Shown one piece after another: positions 53,530-63,023 of a DNA stretch of 64,000 nucleotides. Position 1 is the stretch's first letter. Each line of letters opens with the position of its first letter. The position numbers were made by a program, and so were the translations under genes. The notes under the pieces are model-generated. The model did not search any database, was not told where the DNA came from, and saw only the letters and a list, made by a program, of their open reading frames with translations. This stretch comes from Polyangium fumosum (GTDB lineage Bacteria; Myxococcota_A; Polyangia; Polyangiales; Polyangiaceae): the NCBI RefSeq assembly GCF_005144585.1, contig NZ_SSMQ01000018.1, positions 118,715-182,714 on the forward strand, written 5' to 3'.

Positions 53530-54515
53530 CCATGTTCGGCGTGGAGCTCGGGATCCTCGGGATCGTCGGCCTCGTCCTCGTGGGCCTCTTCGTCGTCCTG
53601 TATCTGATCCCCCTGCCGCTCTGGATCGCGGCGTGGGCCTCGGGGGCGTACGTGGGGCTGTCGTCGCTCGTGGGCATGCGCTTTCGGAGGGTGCCGCCCG
53701 GCGTCATCGTGAATGGGCGGATCAGCGCGGTGAAGGCCGGGCTCGACGTGTCGACGAACGACCTCGAAGCGCATTACCTCGCGGGCGGCAACGTGACGCG
53801 CGTGGTCAATGCGCTGATCTCGGCCGACAAGGCGAACATCCACCTCCCGCTCAAGCGCGCCGCGGCGATCGACCTCGCCGGGCGGGACGTGCTCGACGCG
53901 GTCAAAATGTCCGTGTTGCCCAGGGTGATCGAGACGCCGCGGGTCGCCGCGGTGGCGAAGGACGGCATCCAGCTCATCGCGATCGCGCGCGTGACGGTGC
54001 GAACGAACCTCGACCGGCTCGTCGGCGGCGCCGGCGAGGAGACGGTCATCGCGCGTGTCGGCGAGGGAATGGTGAGCACGATCGGCTCGGCCGCGACGCA
54101 CAAGGCGGTGCTGGAGAACCCCGATCACATCTCGAAGAACATCCTCGCGCGCGGGCTCGACGCGGGCACGGCGTTCGAGATCCTCTCGATCGACATCGCG
54201 GACGTCGACGTCGGCGCGAACATCGGGGCGAAGCTCCAGATCGACCAGGCGAACGCGGACAAACAGATCGCGCAGGCGAAGGCGGAGGAGCGCCGCGCGA
54301 TGGCCGTGGCGCTGGAGCAGGAGATGCGCGCGCGGGTCGTGGAGTCGGAGGCGGACGTGCCACGCGCGATGGCCGAGGCGTTCCGGTCGGGCAACCTCGG
54401 CATCTTCGATTATTATCGAATGCGGAACCTCGAAGCGGACACGGCCATGCGGCATTCAGTGGCGAACGACGTGCCCTCCAACGTGAGGCCGGCGATCGGA
54501 CAAGGACGAGGGTGA
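53526..54515 (+). CDS. floA: flotillin-like protein FloA
   Basis: SPFH-family scaffold of functional membrane microdomains, 329 residues. An N-terminal hydrophobic region (about 8-50) is followed by the signature [20 protein letters not shown] and the SPFH domain to about 200, then a glutamine/glutamate-rich coiled coil ([20 protein letters not shown]). Length and sequence match the YqfA/FloA group. It overlaps nfeD upstream and has a small membrane protein gene downstream, as in Bacillus yqeZ-yqfA-yqfB. Confidence 0.95.
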   Translation: MTMFGVELGILGIVGLVLVGLFVVLYLIPLPLWIAAWASGAYVGLSSLVGMRFRRVPPGVIVNGRISAVKAGLDVSTNDLEAHYLAGGNVTRVVNALISADKANIHLPLKRAAAIDLAGRDVLDAVKMSVLPRVIETPRVAAVAKDGIQLIAIARVTVRTNLDRLVGGAGEETVIARVGEGMVSTIGSAATHKAVLENPDHISKNILARGLDAGTAFEILSIDIADVDVGANIGAKLQIDQANADKQIAQAKAEERRAMAVALEQEMRARVVESEADVPRAMAEAFRSGNLGIFDYYRMRNLEADTAMRHSVANDVPSNVRPAIGQGRG

Positions 54516-54519
54516 GGCC

Positions 54520-54909
54520 GTGGAGGGGCTCGTCTCGCTGCTCGTCGTGCTCGTGTTTTTGATGATGCCGGTGCTGCCGGCGCTCCTCGCACGGGCCTCC
54601 CACAAAGCGCAGGAGCGCGCCGCGAGGGAACTCGCAGCGCACCGGCGAGCGCTTTTGGGAAGGGCGCCGCCGTCACCCCCTCGCCCCGACCGTCGCTCGC
54701 CGGTGGAATATCAATCGCTGGAAGAAATCCCCGCGCGCCCGGTCTCCCTCGAAGACGCGCTCCCCGCGATCCCGAGCACGCTCGAAGCGGCGCCCGCCGC
54801 GCCGCGCCGCCAGCGGCGCACGTCACCGGTTCTTTTGGAAAAACCTGGCGACGTGCGTCGCGCGATTCTGCTCGGGGCCCTGCTCGGTCCGCCGCGCGGC
54901 GCCGATTGA
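54520..54909 (+). CDS. small membrane protein of the NfeD-FloA operon
   Basis: Protein of 129 residues starting at a GTG four bases after floA. One N-terminal transmembrane segment (LVSLLVVLVFLMMPVLPALL) is followed by a basic, proline-rich probably disordered tail. No family is recognised. Its position matches the third gene of nfeD-floA operons elsewhere, suggesting a partner role. Confidence 0.7.
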   Translation: MEGLVSLLVVLVFLMMPVLPALLARASHKAQERAARELAAHRRALLGRAPPSPPRPDRRSPVEYQSLEEIPARPVSLEDALPAIPSTLEAAPAAPRRQRRTSPVLLEKPGDVRRAILLGALLGPPRGAD

Positions 54910-54911
54910 AA

Positions 54912-55787
54912 TCACTCGGCCGGGGGCGGCGGCTCGGGCGCCCTCTTGATGCCGAAGATGACCTCGATCGAGGTCGAATACGTCACCTCGCCCATCGCGA
55001 GCGGCGGGCCGCCGCCGCCCCATTTCGCCTCGGCCGTGGCCATCATCGGCATCGGGCCGATCGGCCCGCGCCCGACGACCTCGCTCACGCTGATCACCGG
55101 CCCGAGCTCGACCCCCGAGAGCTTTGCCAGCACCTCGGCGCGCGCCTTCGCGTCCGCGACCGCTTTCTCCCGCGCCGTCGCTTCGAGCGCCTTCGTTTCG
55201 TCGATCCCGAAGCTCACGTTCCACACGTTGTTCGCCCCCGCGTCGACCGCCGCCTGCACGACGCGGCTCGCCTTCGACACGTCGCGGATCGTCACTTCCA
55301 CGGTGTTGCTCACCCGGTATTTCACGGCCGGCGGAGGCGGCAACGCGACGGGCGCCGAAGCCGGCGCCGAAGCCGCGGCGGCCTTCCCGCCCTTCACCGG
55401 CGCGGGCGCGGGAAGCGGCTCGGGCATGGGCACGGGCATCGGACCGTCGATGAAGGGCCGCTCGACCTGGATCGAGAAATTCGCCGTCTGGACGTCCTTG
55501 TCCTCGACCCCGAGCTTCTTCAGCGCATCGAGGATCGCCTTCATCCGCGCGCTCGTCTGGTTCATCGCCTCTTCGACCGTCGGCGCCGAGGCTTCGACGC
55601 CGAGGCTCGTCCGCGCGATGTCGGGTTTGCCCATGGCCTCGCCATGGCCGACGACCGTGATGTGACGGACCGCCTCCTGAGAGGCGCCGCGCGCGCCCCA
55701 GCCGCCGTGATGGGAGCCACCACAGCCGATGAGCCCGAACGAGGCGGGGACGAGCAAGACGAACGCGAGCACGGAACCGAAGCGCAT
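54912..55787 (-). CDS. SIMPL (DUF541) domain lipoprotein
   Basis: Protein of 291 residues. The ATG at 55787 follows AGGAGG at nine bases, which decides the start over an upstream GTG. It has a signal peptide with lipobox FGLIGC. The SIMPL/BP26 fold is visible in HITVVGHGEAMGKPDIARTSLGVE, DKDVQTANFSIQVE and YRVSNTVEVTIRDVSKASRVV, with an Ala/Pro-rich insertion at about 115-150. The family forms periplasmic oligomeric channels or rings of unclear function. Confidence 0.9.
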   Translation of the reverse strand: MRFGSVLAFVLLVPASFGLIGCGGSHHGGWGARGASQEAVRHITVVGHGEAMGKPDIARTSLGVEASAPTVEEAMNQTSARMKAILDALKKLGVEDKDVQTANFSIQVERPFIDGPMPVPMPEPLPAPAPVKGGKAAAASAPASAPVALPPPPAVKYRVSNTVEVTIRDVSKASRVVQAAVDAGANNVWNVSFGIDETKALEATAREKAVADAKARAEVLAKLSGVELGPVISVSEVVGRGPIGPMPMMATAEAKWGGGGPPLAMGEVTYSTSIEVIFGIKRAPEPPPPAE

Positions 55788-56026
55788 ACGAAAGATCCTC
55801 CTCACGAAGAAGATAACGCCGAACGACCGCCCAACTTACAGGCGGCCGCCGGGACTCTGGCAGATGGTCATGCGGGTGTCGAGTTCTCCCAGGGCTCCAC
55901 GGATCCCTCGATCCAAGTGGAAGGGTTCATGCAACAAGGCTGAATCGCCGGCCCCGCGCGCAATGTTCGTACCCAGCGCGCACGGGGCCGCCGAGCGACG
56001 AATCACGAGCGTCGCGAAACTGCACC

Positions 56027-59000
56027 ATGTTCGCGCGATCCAAGCACCAGGAGCGAAGGCAGCCCCCGCGAGCGGGCGCCGACGGGAGGGGCGGGAGGGC
56101 CTCTGGGGAAACGGCTTCCCGAGCGGGCGAGCCCGATTTTCGCGCGCTCTTCGAGTCCGCGCCCGAGTGTTACCTCGTGGTCGACCCGAGCTTCACCGTC
56201 GTCGCCGCGAGCGACGCTTTCCTGCGCACGAGGCTGGTCTCGCGCGAGGCGATCCTCAGGCGCAACCTGTTCGAAGTCTTTCCCGATAACCCGGACGATC
56301 CGAACGCCACGGGGACCCGTAACCTCCGCGCCTCGCTCGAGCGCGTCTTCGCGATGGGGGTCCCCGAGACGATGGCCGTGCAGAAGTACGACATTCGCCG
56401 GCCTGCCTCGGAGGGCGGGGGCTTCACGGAGCGATACTACAGCCCGACGAATACCCCGGTCTTCGACGAGAAGGGAAACGTCACGCACGTCGTGCACCGC
56501 GGCGAGGACGTGACCGAGTTCATGCTCCTGAAGAAGCTCGGCGGCGAGCAGAGCCGGATCGTGGAGGAGGAGCGGACGCGCGCGGACCGGATGGAGTCGG
56601 AGCTCTACCACCGCGCGCAGGAGATCCAGCAGGCAAACGAGCAGCTACGTGTCGCGAACGAAAAACTCAACCGATTGGACGAGCTCAAGACCCGCTTCTT
56701 CTCCAACGTGAGCCACGAGTTCCGCACGCCGCTCACGCTGATGCTCGGCCCGGTCGAGGAGCTCCTCCACGGCGGGCACGGCTCGCTGCCCGACGAGCAG
56801 CGACGCGAAATCGAGGTCGTTCGGCGCAATGCGCGGCGCCTGCTCAAGCTCGTCAATACATTGCTCGATTTCTCCCGGATCGAGGCGGCGCGCCTGCAGG
56901 TGGCCTACGAGCCGACCGATCTTGCGGTCCTCACCGCGGAGCTCGCGAATACGTTCCGCTCGGTCGTCGAGCGCGCGGGGCTCGTGTACGACGTCGATTG
57001 CCCGCCGCTCCCGGAGCCGGTCTATGTCGACCGCGAGATGTGGGAGAAGATCGTCCTCAACCTGATCTCGAACGCCTTCAAATTCACGTTCGAGGGGGCG
57101 ATCGAGGTCTCGCTGCGCTGGGCGGGCGATTGCGTGAAGCTCTCGGTCCGCGACACCGGCACGGGCATCGCCGAGGAGGAGCTGCCGCGGCTCTTCGAGC
57201 GGTTTCATCGTGTGCAGCGCGCGCGCGGGCGCACCTTCGAAGGCTCCGGCATCGGCCTCGCGCTCGTCCGCGAGCTCGTGGGGTTTCACAAAGGCACGGT
57301 CTCCGTCACGAGCACGGTCGGGCAGGGCAGCACGTTCACGGTCAGCCTTCCGGTCGGCGCGGCGCACCTGCCCGCCGAGCGCATTGGCGTCGAGCGCGAG
57401 CTCGGGCTCTCGGCGACGAACGCCGCCGCGTTCGTGGAGGAAGCGGCGCACTGGATCGATGCGCCCGCGCGGGTCGAGACCGAGCGCCCACCGCCCTCGC
57501 GCCCGGCGCCCGCGGGCATCCGCGCCCACATCCTGCTCGCCGAGGACAACGCCGACATGCAGCGCTACATCAGCCGCCTGCTCGAACACCACCACGACGT
57601 CGAGGTGGTCGGCGACGGGATCGAAGCGCTCGCCCGCGCCCGCGCCCGTGTGCCCGATCTGATCCTCACGGACGTGATGATGCCGGGCATGGACGGCTTC
57701 GCCCTCGTCCGCGCGCTACGCACCGACCCGCGCACGCAGACCGTGCCCGTGGTGATGCTCTCGGCGCGCGCGAGCGAGTCGGCGCGGGTGGAGGGGGCCG
57801 AGTTCGGCGCCGACGATTACCTGGTCAAACCCTTCTCGCCGCGCGAATTGCTGGCGCGGGTCGACGCGCGGATCGAGCTGTCGCGGCTGCGCCGGCAGGT
57901 GGCGCAGGAGACCGAGCGCCTGCGCGAGAGCGAGAAACGCTTCCGCACGCTCGCCGACAATGCGCCGGTCATCATCTGGCTGACCGACGCGACCGGAGCG
58001 TGTCATTACATCAACGCGACCTGGGAGCGGATCACGGGGCAATCGCCGGAGGACGCGCATGGCGTGGGCTGGCTCGATCCGATCCACCCCGAAGATCGCC
58101 CGCGCGTCGGGCAGATCTTCCGGGCTGCCGTGGCCCGCCACGAGCCCTTCAACTTCGAGTATCGCCTGCGGATCGTGGACGGCTCGTATCGGTGGTTCCT
58201 CGATTACGGCGTCCCGCGGCGCGGCGAGGACCGGGGCTACCTCGGCCACATCGGCTCGTGCACGGACATCACCGAGCGCAAGCTGGCCGAACAGATGCAA
58301 GCCGAGGCGGACCGCCGCAAAGACGAATTTCTGGCCATGCTCGCGCACGAGCTCCGAAACCCCCTCGCGCCGATGCGGATGGCGCTGCACATCATCCGGG
58401 CGCGGCAAGCGAACGCGGCGACGGATCGGCACCTTCAAATCCTGGAGCGCCAGACCGACAACCTCGCGCGCCTCGTCGACGACCTGCTCGACGTCTCGCG
58501 CCTGACCCGAGGCAAAATCGAGCTGCGCAAGGAGCGGCTCGACATCGCCACCGTGGTCACGCGCGCCGTCGACGCGACGCGCGGGCTCATCGAGGGGCGG
58601 CACCACACGCTCACGGTCGAGCTTCCAGCCGCGCCCGTGACCGTCTTCGCGGACGCCGTTCGCCTGGAGCAGATCCTCGTCAATCTGCTCACGAACGCGG
58701 CGAAATACACCGATCCGGGCGGGCACATCACCCTGCATGCCACGAGGGTCGGGGCGCAGGTGGAGATCTACGTGCACGACGACGGCGTAGGGATCGCGCC
58801 GCACATGCTCGATCGGGTGTGGCACATCTTCGAGCAAGCAGAGCGTACGCTCGATCGGGCCCAGGGTGGGCTCGGGATCGGGCTCTCCATCGTGCGGCAC
58901 CTGGTCGAGATGCACGGCGGGACGGTGGAGGCGCAGAGCCCGGGTCTCGGCCAGGGAAGCACGTTCTTCGTGTGGCTGCCCCTCGCGCCGGAAGAGCCGG

Positions 59001-59437
59001 CGCGCATCACGACCGAACGAGCGGCCCCGGCAAGGATTGGCGCGACAACCCCTTCCCCTGCAGGCCGGAGGCTCCGTGTCCTCGTGGTGGATGACAATGT
59101 CGACGCCGCGGCGATGATCGCCGAGCTCGTGCGCGAGCACGGGCACGACGTGCGGGTCGTCCACGACGGGCTTGGCGCGCTCGCGGAAGCGGAGGAGCAG
59201 CACCCCGAGGTCGTGTTCCTCGACATCGGATTGCCCGGCATGGATGGATACGAGGTCGCCCGGCGCCTGCGCGCCTCGGGGCATGGCCCGGCCGAGCTCG
59301 TCGCATTGACCGGGTATGGCCAGGAGTCGGACCGCCGGCTGGCCGCGGCAGCCGGCTTCACGGAGCACCTCGTGAAGCCGGCCCACCCCGACGAGGTCCT
59401 GGGTCTGCTCGACGCGGTCGCGGCGGCCGCCGATTGA
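56027..59437 (+). CDS. double hybrid histidine kinase (PAS-HK-REC-PAS-HK-REC)
   Basis: Soluble protein of 1136 residues. Order: PAS (about 38-165), coiled coil, first HisKA with FFSNVSHEFRTPLT (His near 229) and ATPase domain to about 445, first receiver (about 500-620, Asp near 548 in LTDVMMPGMDG), second PAS with PAC (about 645-765), second HisKA FLAMLAHELRNPLAPM (His near 774) and ATPase domain to about 990, and second receiver (about 1015-1130, Asp near 1068 in VFLDIGLPGMDG). Both kinase units and both receivers keep key residues. Two complete phosphorelay units in one chain suggest signal integration. No output domain is present. Confidence 0.94.
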   Translation: MFARSKHQERRQPPRAGADGRGGRASGETASRAGEPDFRALFESAPECYLVVDPSFTVVAASDAFLRTRLVSREAILRRNLFEVFPDNPDDPNATGTRNLRASLERVFAMGVPETMAVQKYDIRRPASEGGGFTERYYSPTNTPVFDEKGNVTHVVHRGEDVTEFMLLKKLGGEQSRIVEEERTRADRMESELYHRAQEIQQANEQLRVANEKLNRLDELKTRFFSNVSHEFRTPLTLMLGPVEELLHGGHGSLPDEQRREIEVVRRNARRLLKLVNTLLDFSRIEAARLQVAYEPTDLAVLTAELANTFRSVVERAGLVYDVDCPPLPEPVYVDREMWEKIVLNLISNAFKFTFEGAIEVSLRWAGDCVKLSVRDTGTGIAEEELPRLFERFHRVQRARGRTFEGSGIGLALVRELVGFHKGTVSVTSTVGQGSTFTVSLPVGAAHLPAERIGVERELGLSATNAAAFVEEAAHWIDAPARVETERPPPSRPAPAGIRAHILLAEDNADMQRYISRLLEHHHDVEVVGDGIEALARARARVPDLILTDVMMPGMDGFALVRALRTDPRTQTVPVVMLSARASESARVEGAEFGADDYLVKPFSPRELLARVDARIELSRLRRQVAQETERLRESEKRFRTLADNAPVIIWLTDATGACHYINATWERITGQSPEDAHGVGWLDPIHPEDRPRVGQIFRAAVARHEPFNFEYRLRIVDGSYRWFLDYGVPRRGEDRGYLGHIGSCTDITERKLAEQMQAEADRRKDEFLAMLAHELRNPLAPMRMALHIIRARQANAATDRHLQILERQTDNLARLVDDLLDVSRLTRGKIELRKERLDIATVVTRAVDATRGLIEGRHHTLTVELPAAPVTVFADAVRLEQILVNLLTNAAKYTDPGGHITLHATRVGAQVEIYVHDDGVGIAPHMLDRVWHIFEQAERTLDRAQGGLGIGLSIVRHLVEMHGGTVEAQSPGLGQGSTFFVWLPLAPEEPARITTERAAPARIGATTPSPAGRRLRVLVVDDNVDAAAMIAELVREHGHDVRVVHDGLGALAEAEEQHPEVVFLDIGLPGMDGYEVARRLRASGHGPAELVALTGYGQESDRRLAAAAGFTEHLVKPAHPDEVLGLLDAVAAAAD

Positions 59438-59542
59438 AGCTTGTTTTGGGGAATTGCGGGCGTCCGCGGCGATGAATAGCAAGGCACACGAAGGGCCGCT
59501 CGCGGGCGAGGATATCGAGCGGACCGCGACGTTCCTGGAATA

Positions 59543-60274
59543 TCAACGGGTGGCGCAGGCCCGTTGCACCATGACGCGCTCGATGGCGAGCGCAGCGAGA
59601 TGGGGGAGACCCAGGCGCGCGAACGCTTCGGAGCGCCGGCCGCGCGCGGCGGCCTGGACAAGCTCGGCGTGCTGGCTCGCGGCGATGGGGCCGCGCACGC
59701 GCTCCAGCTCCGCGACGAAGGCTACGTCGTAGGCGCGGAGCGGGGCGGGATCGCCATCGCGGAGGGCGGCGCGGAGGGCGGTCTGGCAGTGCTGGCGGAG
59801 AGCGATCCAGGTGGCGGGATCGAGTTGATGCGTGTCCAGGATGCGAGGCGCGTTCTCGGGGGCGAGTGCAAGCGCCGCGTCGAGGCGGGCAACGCGTTCG
59901 ACGGGGAAGAGGTCGAGTGGAAGCGGGGTCGGAACCGAGGCGGAAGCGGAAGCGGAAGCGCACGCGGGAGCGGGAGCGGGGGCGGATGCGGCTATCGGGC
60001 CGACGCGCGGCGGGGGCGGGATGGCCGAGGGCTCGCGCGGCGCGGCCGGCTCCATCATCGGCGGCGGCAGGAGCTCCGTCGGGATGAGGAAGACGCCTTC
60101 CGGGATTGGAATGGGCGGCCCCAGCTTCGGTGGCGGCAGGAGCATCGTGGGCGCGGCGTTCCAGGATTCGGGCGCGGGGATCCACGTGAGCCACGAGGAC
60201 GCGTCGGGCTCGGGTTCCGGCGGGTAGAGGGTCGGGGTGTCGGCGGCGGTGGGGGGGATCCAGGTGTCGGGCAT
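59543..60274 (-). CDS. proline-rich hypothetical protein of the type VI cassette
   Basis: Protein of 243 residues with no recognised family. Residues 1 to about 120 are dominated by proline with alanine/serine (LPPPKLGPPIPIPEG, an Ala-Ser run near 100-112). The C-terminal half is helical and alanine-rich (ALRDGDPAPLRAYDVAFVAELERV, AELVQAAARGRRSEAFARLGLPHLAAL). It lies 21 bases downstream of the immunity gene on the same strand, so it likely belongs to the same transcript as the secretion cassette. Confidence 0.65.
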   Translation of the reverse strand: MPDTWIPPTAADTPTLYPPEPEPDASSWLTWIPAPESWNAAPTMLLPPPKLGPPIPIPEGVFLIPTELLPPPMMEPAAPREPSAIPPPPRVGPIAASAPAPAPACASASASASVPTPLPLDLFPVERVARLDAALALAPENAPRILDTHQLDPATWIALRQHCQTALRAALRDGDPAPLRAYDVAFVAELERVRGPIAASQHAELVQAAARGRRSEAFARLGLPHLAALAIERVMVQRACATR

Positions 60275-60295
60275 GGCGGCTGACTCCAGGGCGAA

Positions 60296-61186
60296 TCAGG
60301 GTTTCGGCTCGAAGAGGGCTTTGCGGGCAGGGGTCCAGAAGTCGGGTTCGTCGAGGAGCGTGAGCGTGCTGCCCGTACGTTCCAGTTGCGGTGGGCCATT
60401 GAACCCATCGAACTTCGCATCGCCTGCGTACTTCTGCTGGAGCACGTAACGAACCACTTGGAGCATGCCGTCGATGGCGCGATCGTATTCGAAAATGTCG
60501 ATGTAGAAGTAGAGGCTCAACCAGTCCCCCGAGGGATCCTCGTCGAGCTCGCCCGTCGCGGCGTCTTTGGTGAACCGTGAGACCTCGACCTTGAAGGCAT
60601 CGGCCACGGCTGTGTTGATGTTCTCCGGGTCGAGGCCGAACTGGAACTGAGCGACCAGCGCTCCTCGAATGGTCAGGGGATGGACCCGTGGATCGCGGAG
60701 CTTCACATCGAGGCGGAAGCCACGACTCACCTTCCGGTACTCATATCCAGGCGAGAGATACGGTAAGGAGGGGGCTCCCGTTGTCCAGAAGTCTCTGTCC
60801 TTGAGCGCCACGATTCGTTTCCCAGACTTGAAGAGTATCGCGGTGTCCGGCGCCACATCATGGCTGAAATGAGCGTCGGCGTCCACGTTATGTAGGAGCC
60901 AGTCCAAGATGCGCACCATCTCGACATTCGGATCGGGTTCGTCTGCCTCCAGCCAGTACAACCGAAAACCGACGTTTACGCCCGGGTATGCGAATCCCAA
61001 AGCCTTCATGTCGTCTGTTGCCGTCGCAATGACAGAAACTGTCAGGACGTCCTTGTAGAGCACCGATATGCGCTTATCGACATCATCCGTCACCACACCG
61101 AGGTGTGCGAATAGTTTGGCGCGGACATCATTCACCGATAGTGGACCCGTTCGCCGAAACATGATGAGATCATATTCAATGGCCAT
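60296..61186 (-). CDS. SitI3-like immunity protein
   Basis: Protein of 296 residues beginning MAIEYDLIMFRRTGPL, an N-terminus typical of SitI3-family immunity proteins of myxobacteria. No signal or membrane segment is visible, which fits protection against a cytoplasmic nuclease. It sits 32 bases downstream of the effector's original stop, the usual effector-immunity order. Base composition is visibly more AT-rich than the neighbouring genes, especially at its 5' end, pointing to horizontal acquisition. The family assignment rests on the N-terminus and context. Confidence 0.7.
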   Translation of the reverse strand: MAIEYDLIMFRRTGPLSVNDVRAKLFAHLGVVTDDVDKRISVLYKDVLTVSVIATATDDMKALGFAYPGVNVGFRLYWLEADEPDPNVEMVRILDWLLHNVDADAHFSHDVAPDTAILFKSGKRIVALKDRDFWTTGAPSLPYLSPGYEYRKVSRGFRLDVKLRDPRVHPLTIRGALVAQFQFGLDPENINTAVADAFKVEVSRFTKDAATGELDEDPSGDWLSLYFYIDIFEYDRAIDGMLQVVRYVLQQKYAGDAKFDGFNGPPQLERTGSTLTLLDEPDFWTPARKALFEPKP

Positions 61187-61218
61187 GATGCTAGTATTCC
61201 CTTCCTCCGCACGTCGAC

Positions 61219-61392
61219 CTAGGGAAAAATGTGTACAACCTGCCCGCCCTTCACGGCGATGATCTCCTTTAGGCCGTCCACGGGCACATCCGCGAACTTC
61301 TGCTTGACGTCGGAGATGCTGATGCTGGGCATGTCATCCAGGTTGATTGTAAACCGATCGGCCTGCGCCTTCTCGACCTTTTTGCGATAGTG
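61219..61392 (-). pseudogene. out-of-frame C-terminal end of the CdiA-type nuclease domain
   Basis: In a frame different from the upstream effector gene, this stretch encodes 57 residues (HYRKKVEKAQADRFTINLDD, then SDVKQKFADVPVDGLKEIIA and a VHIFP end) before TAG at 61219. It has the pattern of the last part of CdiA C-terminal tRNA-nuclease domains (QADR-I-NLDD ... GLKEII-V-G). A single-base loss in the GC-rich CGGCG stretch around 61393-61398 would explain the break. It is either a real inactivating mutation or a sequence error. Confidence 0.75.
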
Positions 61393-63023
61393 CGCCGGAT
61401 GCTAAAGAGCATGTCGGTGGGCGTTTTTACCTCTGGTGGATTCTTGCCATTGGCGATTCTGATCATCTCTGCTTCGTTTGGAGCGTAGTTATCGAAGTAC
61501 CTGCCCTCGATTTTGAAGTCTGGTTTCTTGTCCGACCCCGGCGGCGACGCCGGGGATTGTTCCACGTCGTAACCCTTGGCGGCAAGAGTATCGGCGGTCT
61601 CCCGCTCGCGACGGAAAGCCAACTGTTCGACCTCCTTTGCGTTCCGCCGTACCGTATGCGGACTCCCCCTCGGCTTCCCTCCGCTCTTCCCGGTTGGCAG
61701 CGTATAGTCCGGATTCACCACCTTCTTCGGCGCAAACCCACCATCCCCCGGGCTCTTCGGCTTCGGCGGGTCGACCGCACCCGCCCCGCCTGCCCTCCGC
61801 TTCTTGATCGCCTCCTTGATCCGCTGCCGCGTCCTCCGTAATGAATCCGCGATCTTCGCCCGCTTCCCGACGAGCTTTACCATCTTCTGGTGAAGCGCCG
61901 CCAACCTCGCCGCCGCCCGCGTCCCCTTGAACGGTTTTGCGATCGCATCCCCGACGAACGGCACCGCCGCCGACACCACGCTGAGCCCGGCGCCCGCCCA
62001 ATCTCCATCCAAGAGCGCCATCCCCGCGCCCGCGAGATCCGCCACCGGCGTCGGATCCATGAGCCCGGCCGCGTCCACGCCGAGCTTCACGCCTTCCCAC
62101 GTGATTTCCTGCTCCAATGCGGCGAGCTCCGCCTCCGCCGCCGCTTGCTCTTCGAGCGCCGCTTTCACCTCCGGGTCCTTCAGGACCTCGGGGTCATCAT
62201 CCGAAATCTCCGCATTCCCGTAAAGCGCCTTCGACGGGACGAACGACCCCTCGTCCTCCGCCATGCCCAGGTAGAGCCGTCCATCCTCGTCCACGGACAG
62301 ACCCTCCGGATCGACCTCCCCCACGTCCGCCGGCAGCTCGCCCGCCGTCGTCTTGTACCCGTAGGTCTTCGTCTCCGGATCGAAGAGTCCCGCGTTCGCC
62401 GCGTACGTCCGCCGGCCGTCGGGATGCGTCGTGATATCGACACGTTGCGACTCCACGCGGCCCGTCTTCGGATCGACCACCGTCCGCTGCTGCGTCACGG
62501 TCTCCGCGCCCGTGATCGGGTTTCGCGTCACCTCCTCCGTTTCGGTGACGGTCTGCCCCGTCGCTTGATCCACGACGGTCTTCTCCGTCCTGGAAATGGA
62601 CACGCTCGGCGCCGCGGCCACCTGGTTCATGATGACCAGGCGCCCGTAGGTATTCGGCTCGCCCTCGGGCCCCGCGCAATTCATCGCGAAGAGATCGCCC
62701 TCGCGGACGATCCACTCCCCGCCGGCCTTGTAGGTCGTCGAATGCTCGACCGGCCGGCAATACCCGCGGTTCACGCCGGACACGACTCCGCCACCCGTCC
62801 CCGCCTCATTGCCTTCCACGTGGGGGATCCGGCTCTTCATCGTGAACGCCGGATACCCGTTGATGCGGTGCTTCGGGTCCGTGTTCTCCGCAAGCTCCAA
62901 GCGCGCGAGGATCATGTACGGGACCGGCACCATGCCGCCCCCCGGCGCCGGCGTCAGGCACACGTCCGGCGCGATGCAATAGACGACCGCCTCGGGGCAG
63001 GCGCGCGCGAGCTCGCGGCTCAT
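61269..63023 (-). CDS. PAAR-like (DUF4150) type VI effector with nuclease C-terminus, frameshifted
   Basis: Protein of 584 residues as read. Residues 1 to about 115 are a DUF4150 PAAR-like spike domain (ARACPEAVVYCIAPDVCLTPAPGG, PVPYMILARLELAENT, TTYKAGGEWIVREGD) that caps VgrG. A Thr/Glu-rich middle region and a hydrophobic helical segment (about 320-350, AGAGLSVVSAAVPFVGDAI) follow. The C-terminus (RRERETADTLAAKGYDVEQSPA ... KPDFKIEGRYFDNYAP) resembles CdiA-type tRNA nucleases, but after FSIRR the frame goes astray into an arginine/serine-rich tail. The ATG at 63023 follows GGAGG and overlaps the DUF2169 stop. As read, the toxin would lack its last about 57 native residues and probably be inactive. 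Confidence 0.85.
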   Translation of the reverse strand: MSRELARACPEAVVYCIAPDVCLTPAPGGGMVPVPYMILARLELAENTDPKHRINGYPAFTMKSRIPHVEGNEAGTGGGVVSGVNRGYCRPVEHSTTYKAGGEWIVREGDLFAMNCAGPEGEPNTYGRLVIMNQVAAAPSVSISRTEKTVVDQATGQTVTETEEVTRNPITGAETVTQQRTVVDPKTGRVESQRVDITTHPDGRRTYAANAGLFDPETKTYGYKTTAGELPADVGEVDPEGLSVDEDGRLYLGMAEDEGSFVPSKALYGNAEISDDDPEVLKDPEVKAALEEQAAAEAELAALEQEITWEGVKLGVDAAGLMDPTPVADLAGAGMALLDGDWAGAGLSVVSAAVPFVGDAIAKPFKGTRAAARLAALHQKMVKLVGKRAKIADSLRRTRQRIKEAIKKRRAGGAGAVDPPKPKSPGDGGFAPKKVVNPDYTLPTGKSGGKPRGSPHTVRRNAKEVEQLAFRRERETADTLAAKGYDVEQSPASPPGSDKKPDFKIEGRYFDNYAPNEAEMIRIANGKNPPEVKTPTDMLFSIRRTIAKRSRRRRPIGLQSTWMTCPASASPTSSRSSRMCPWTA

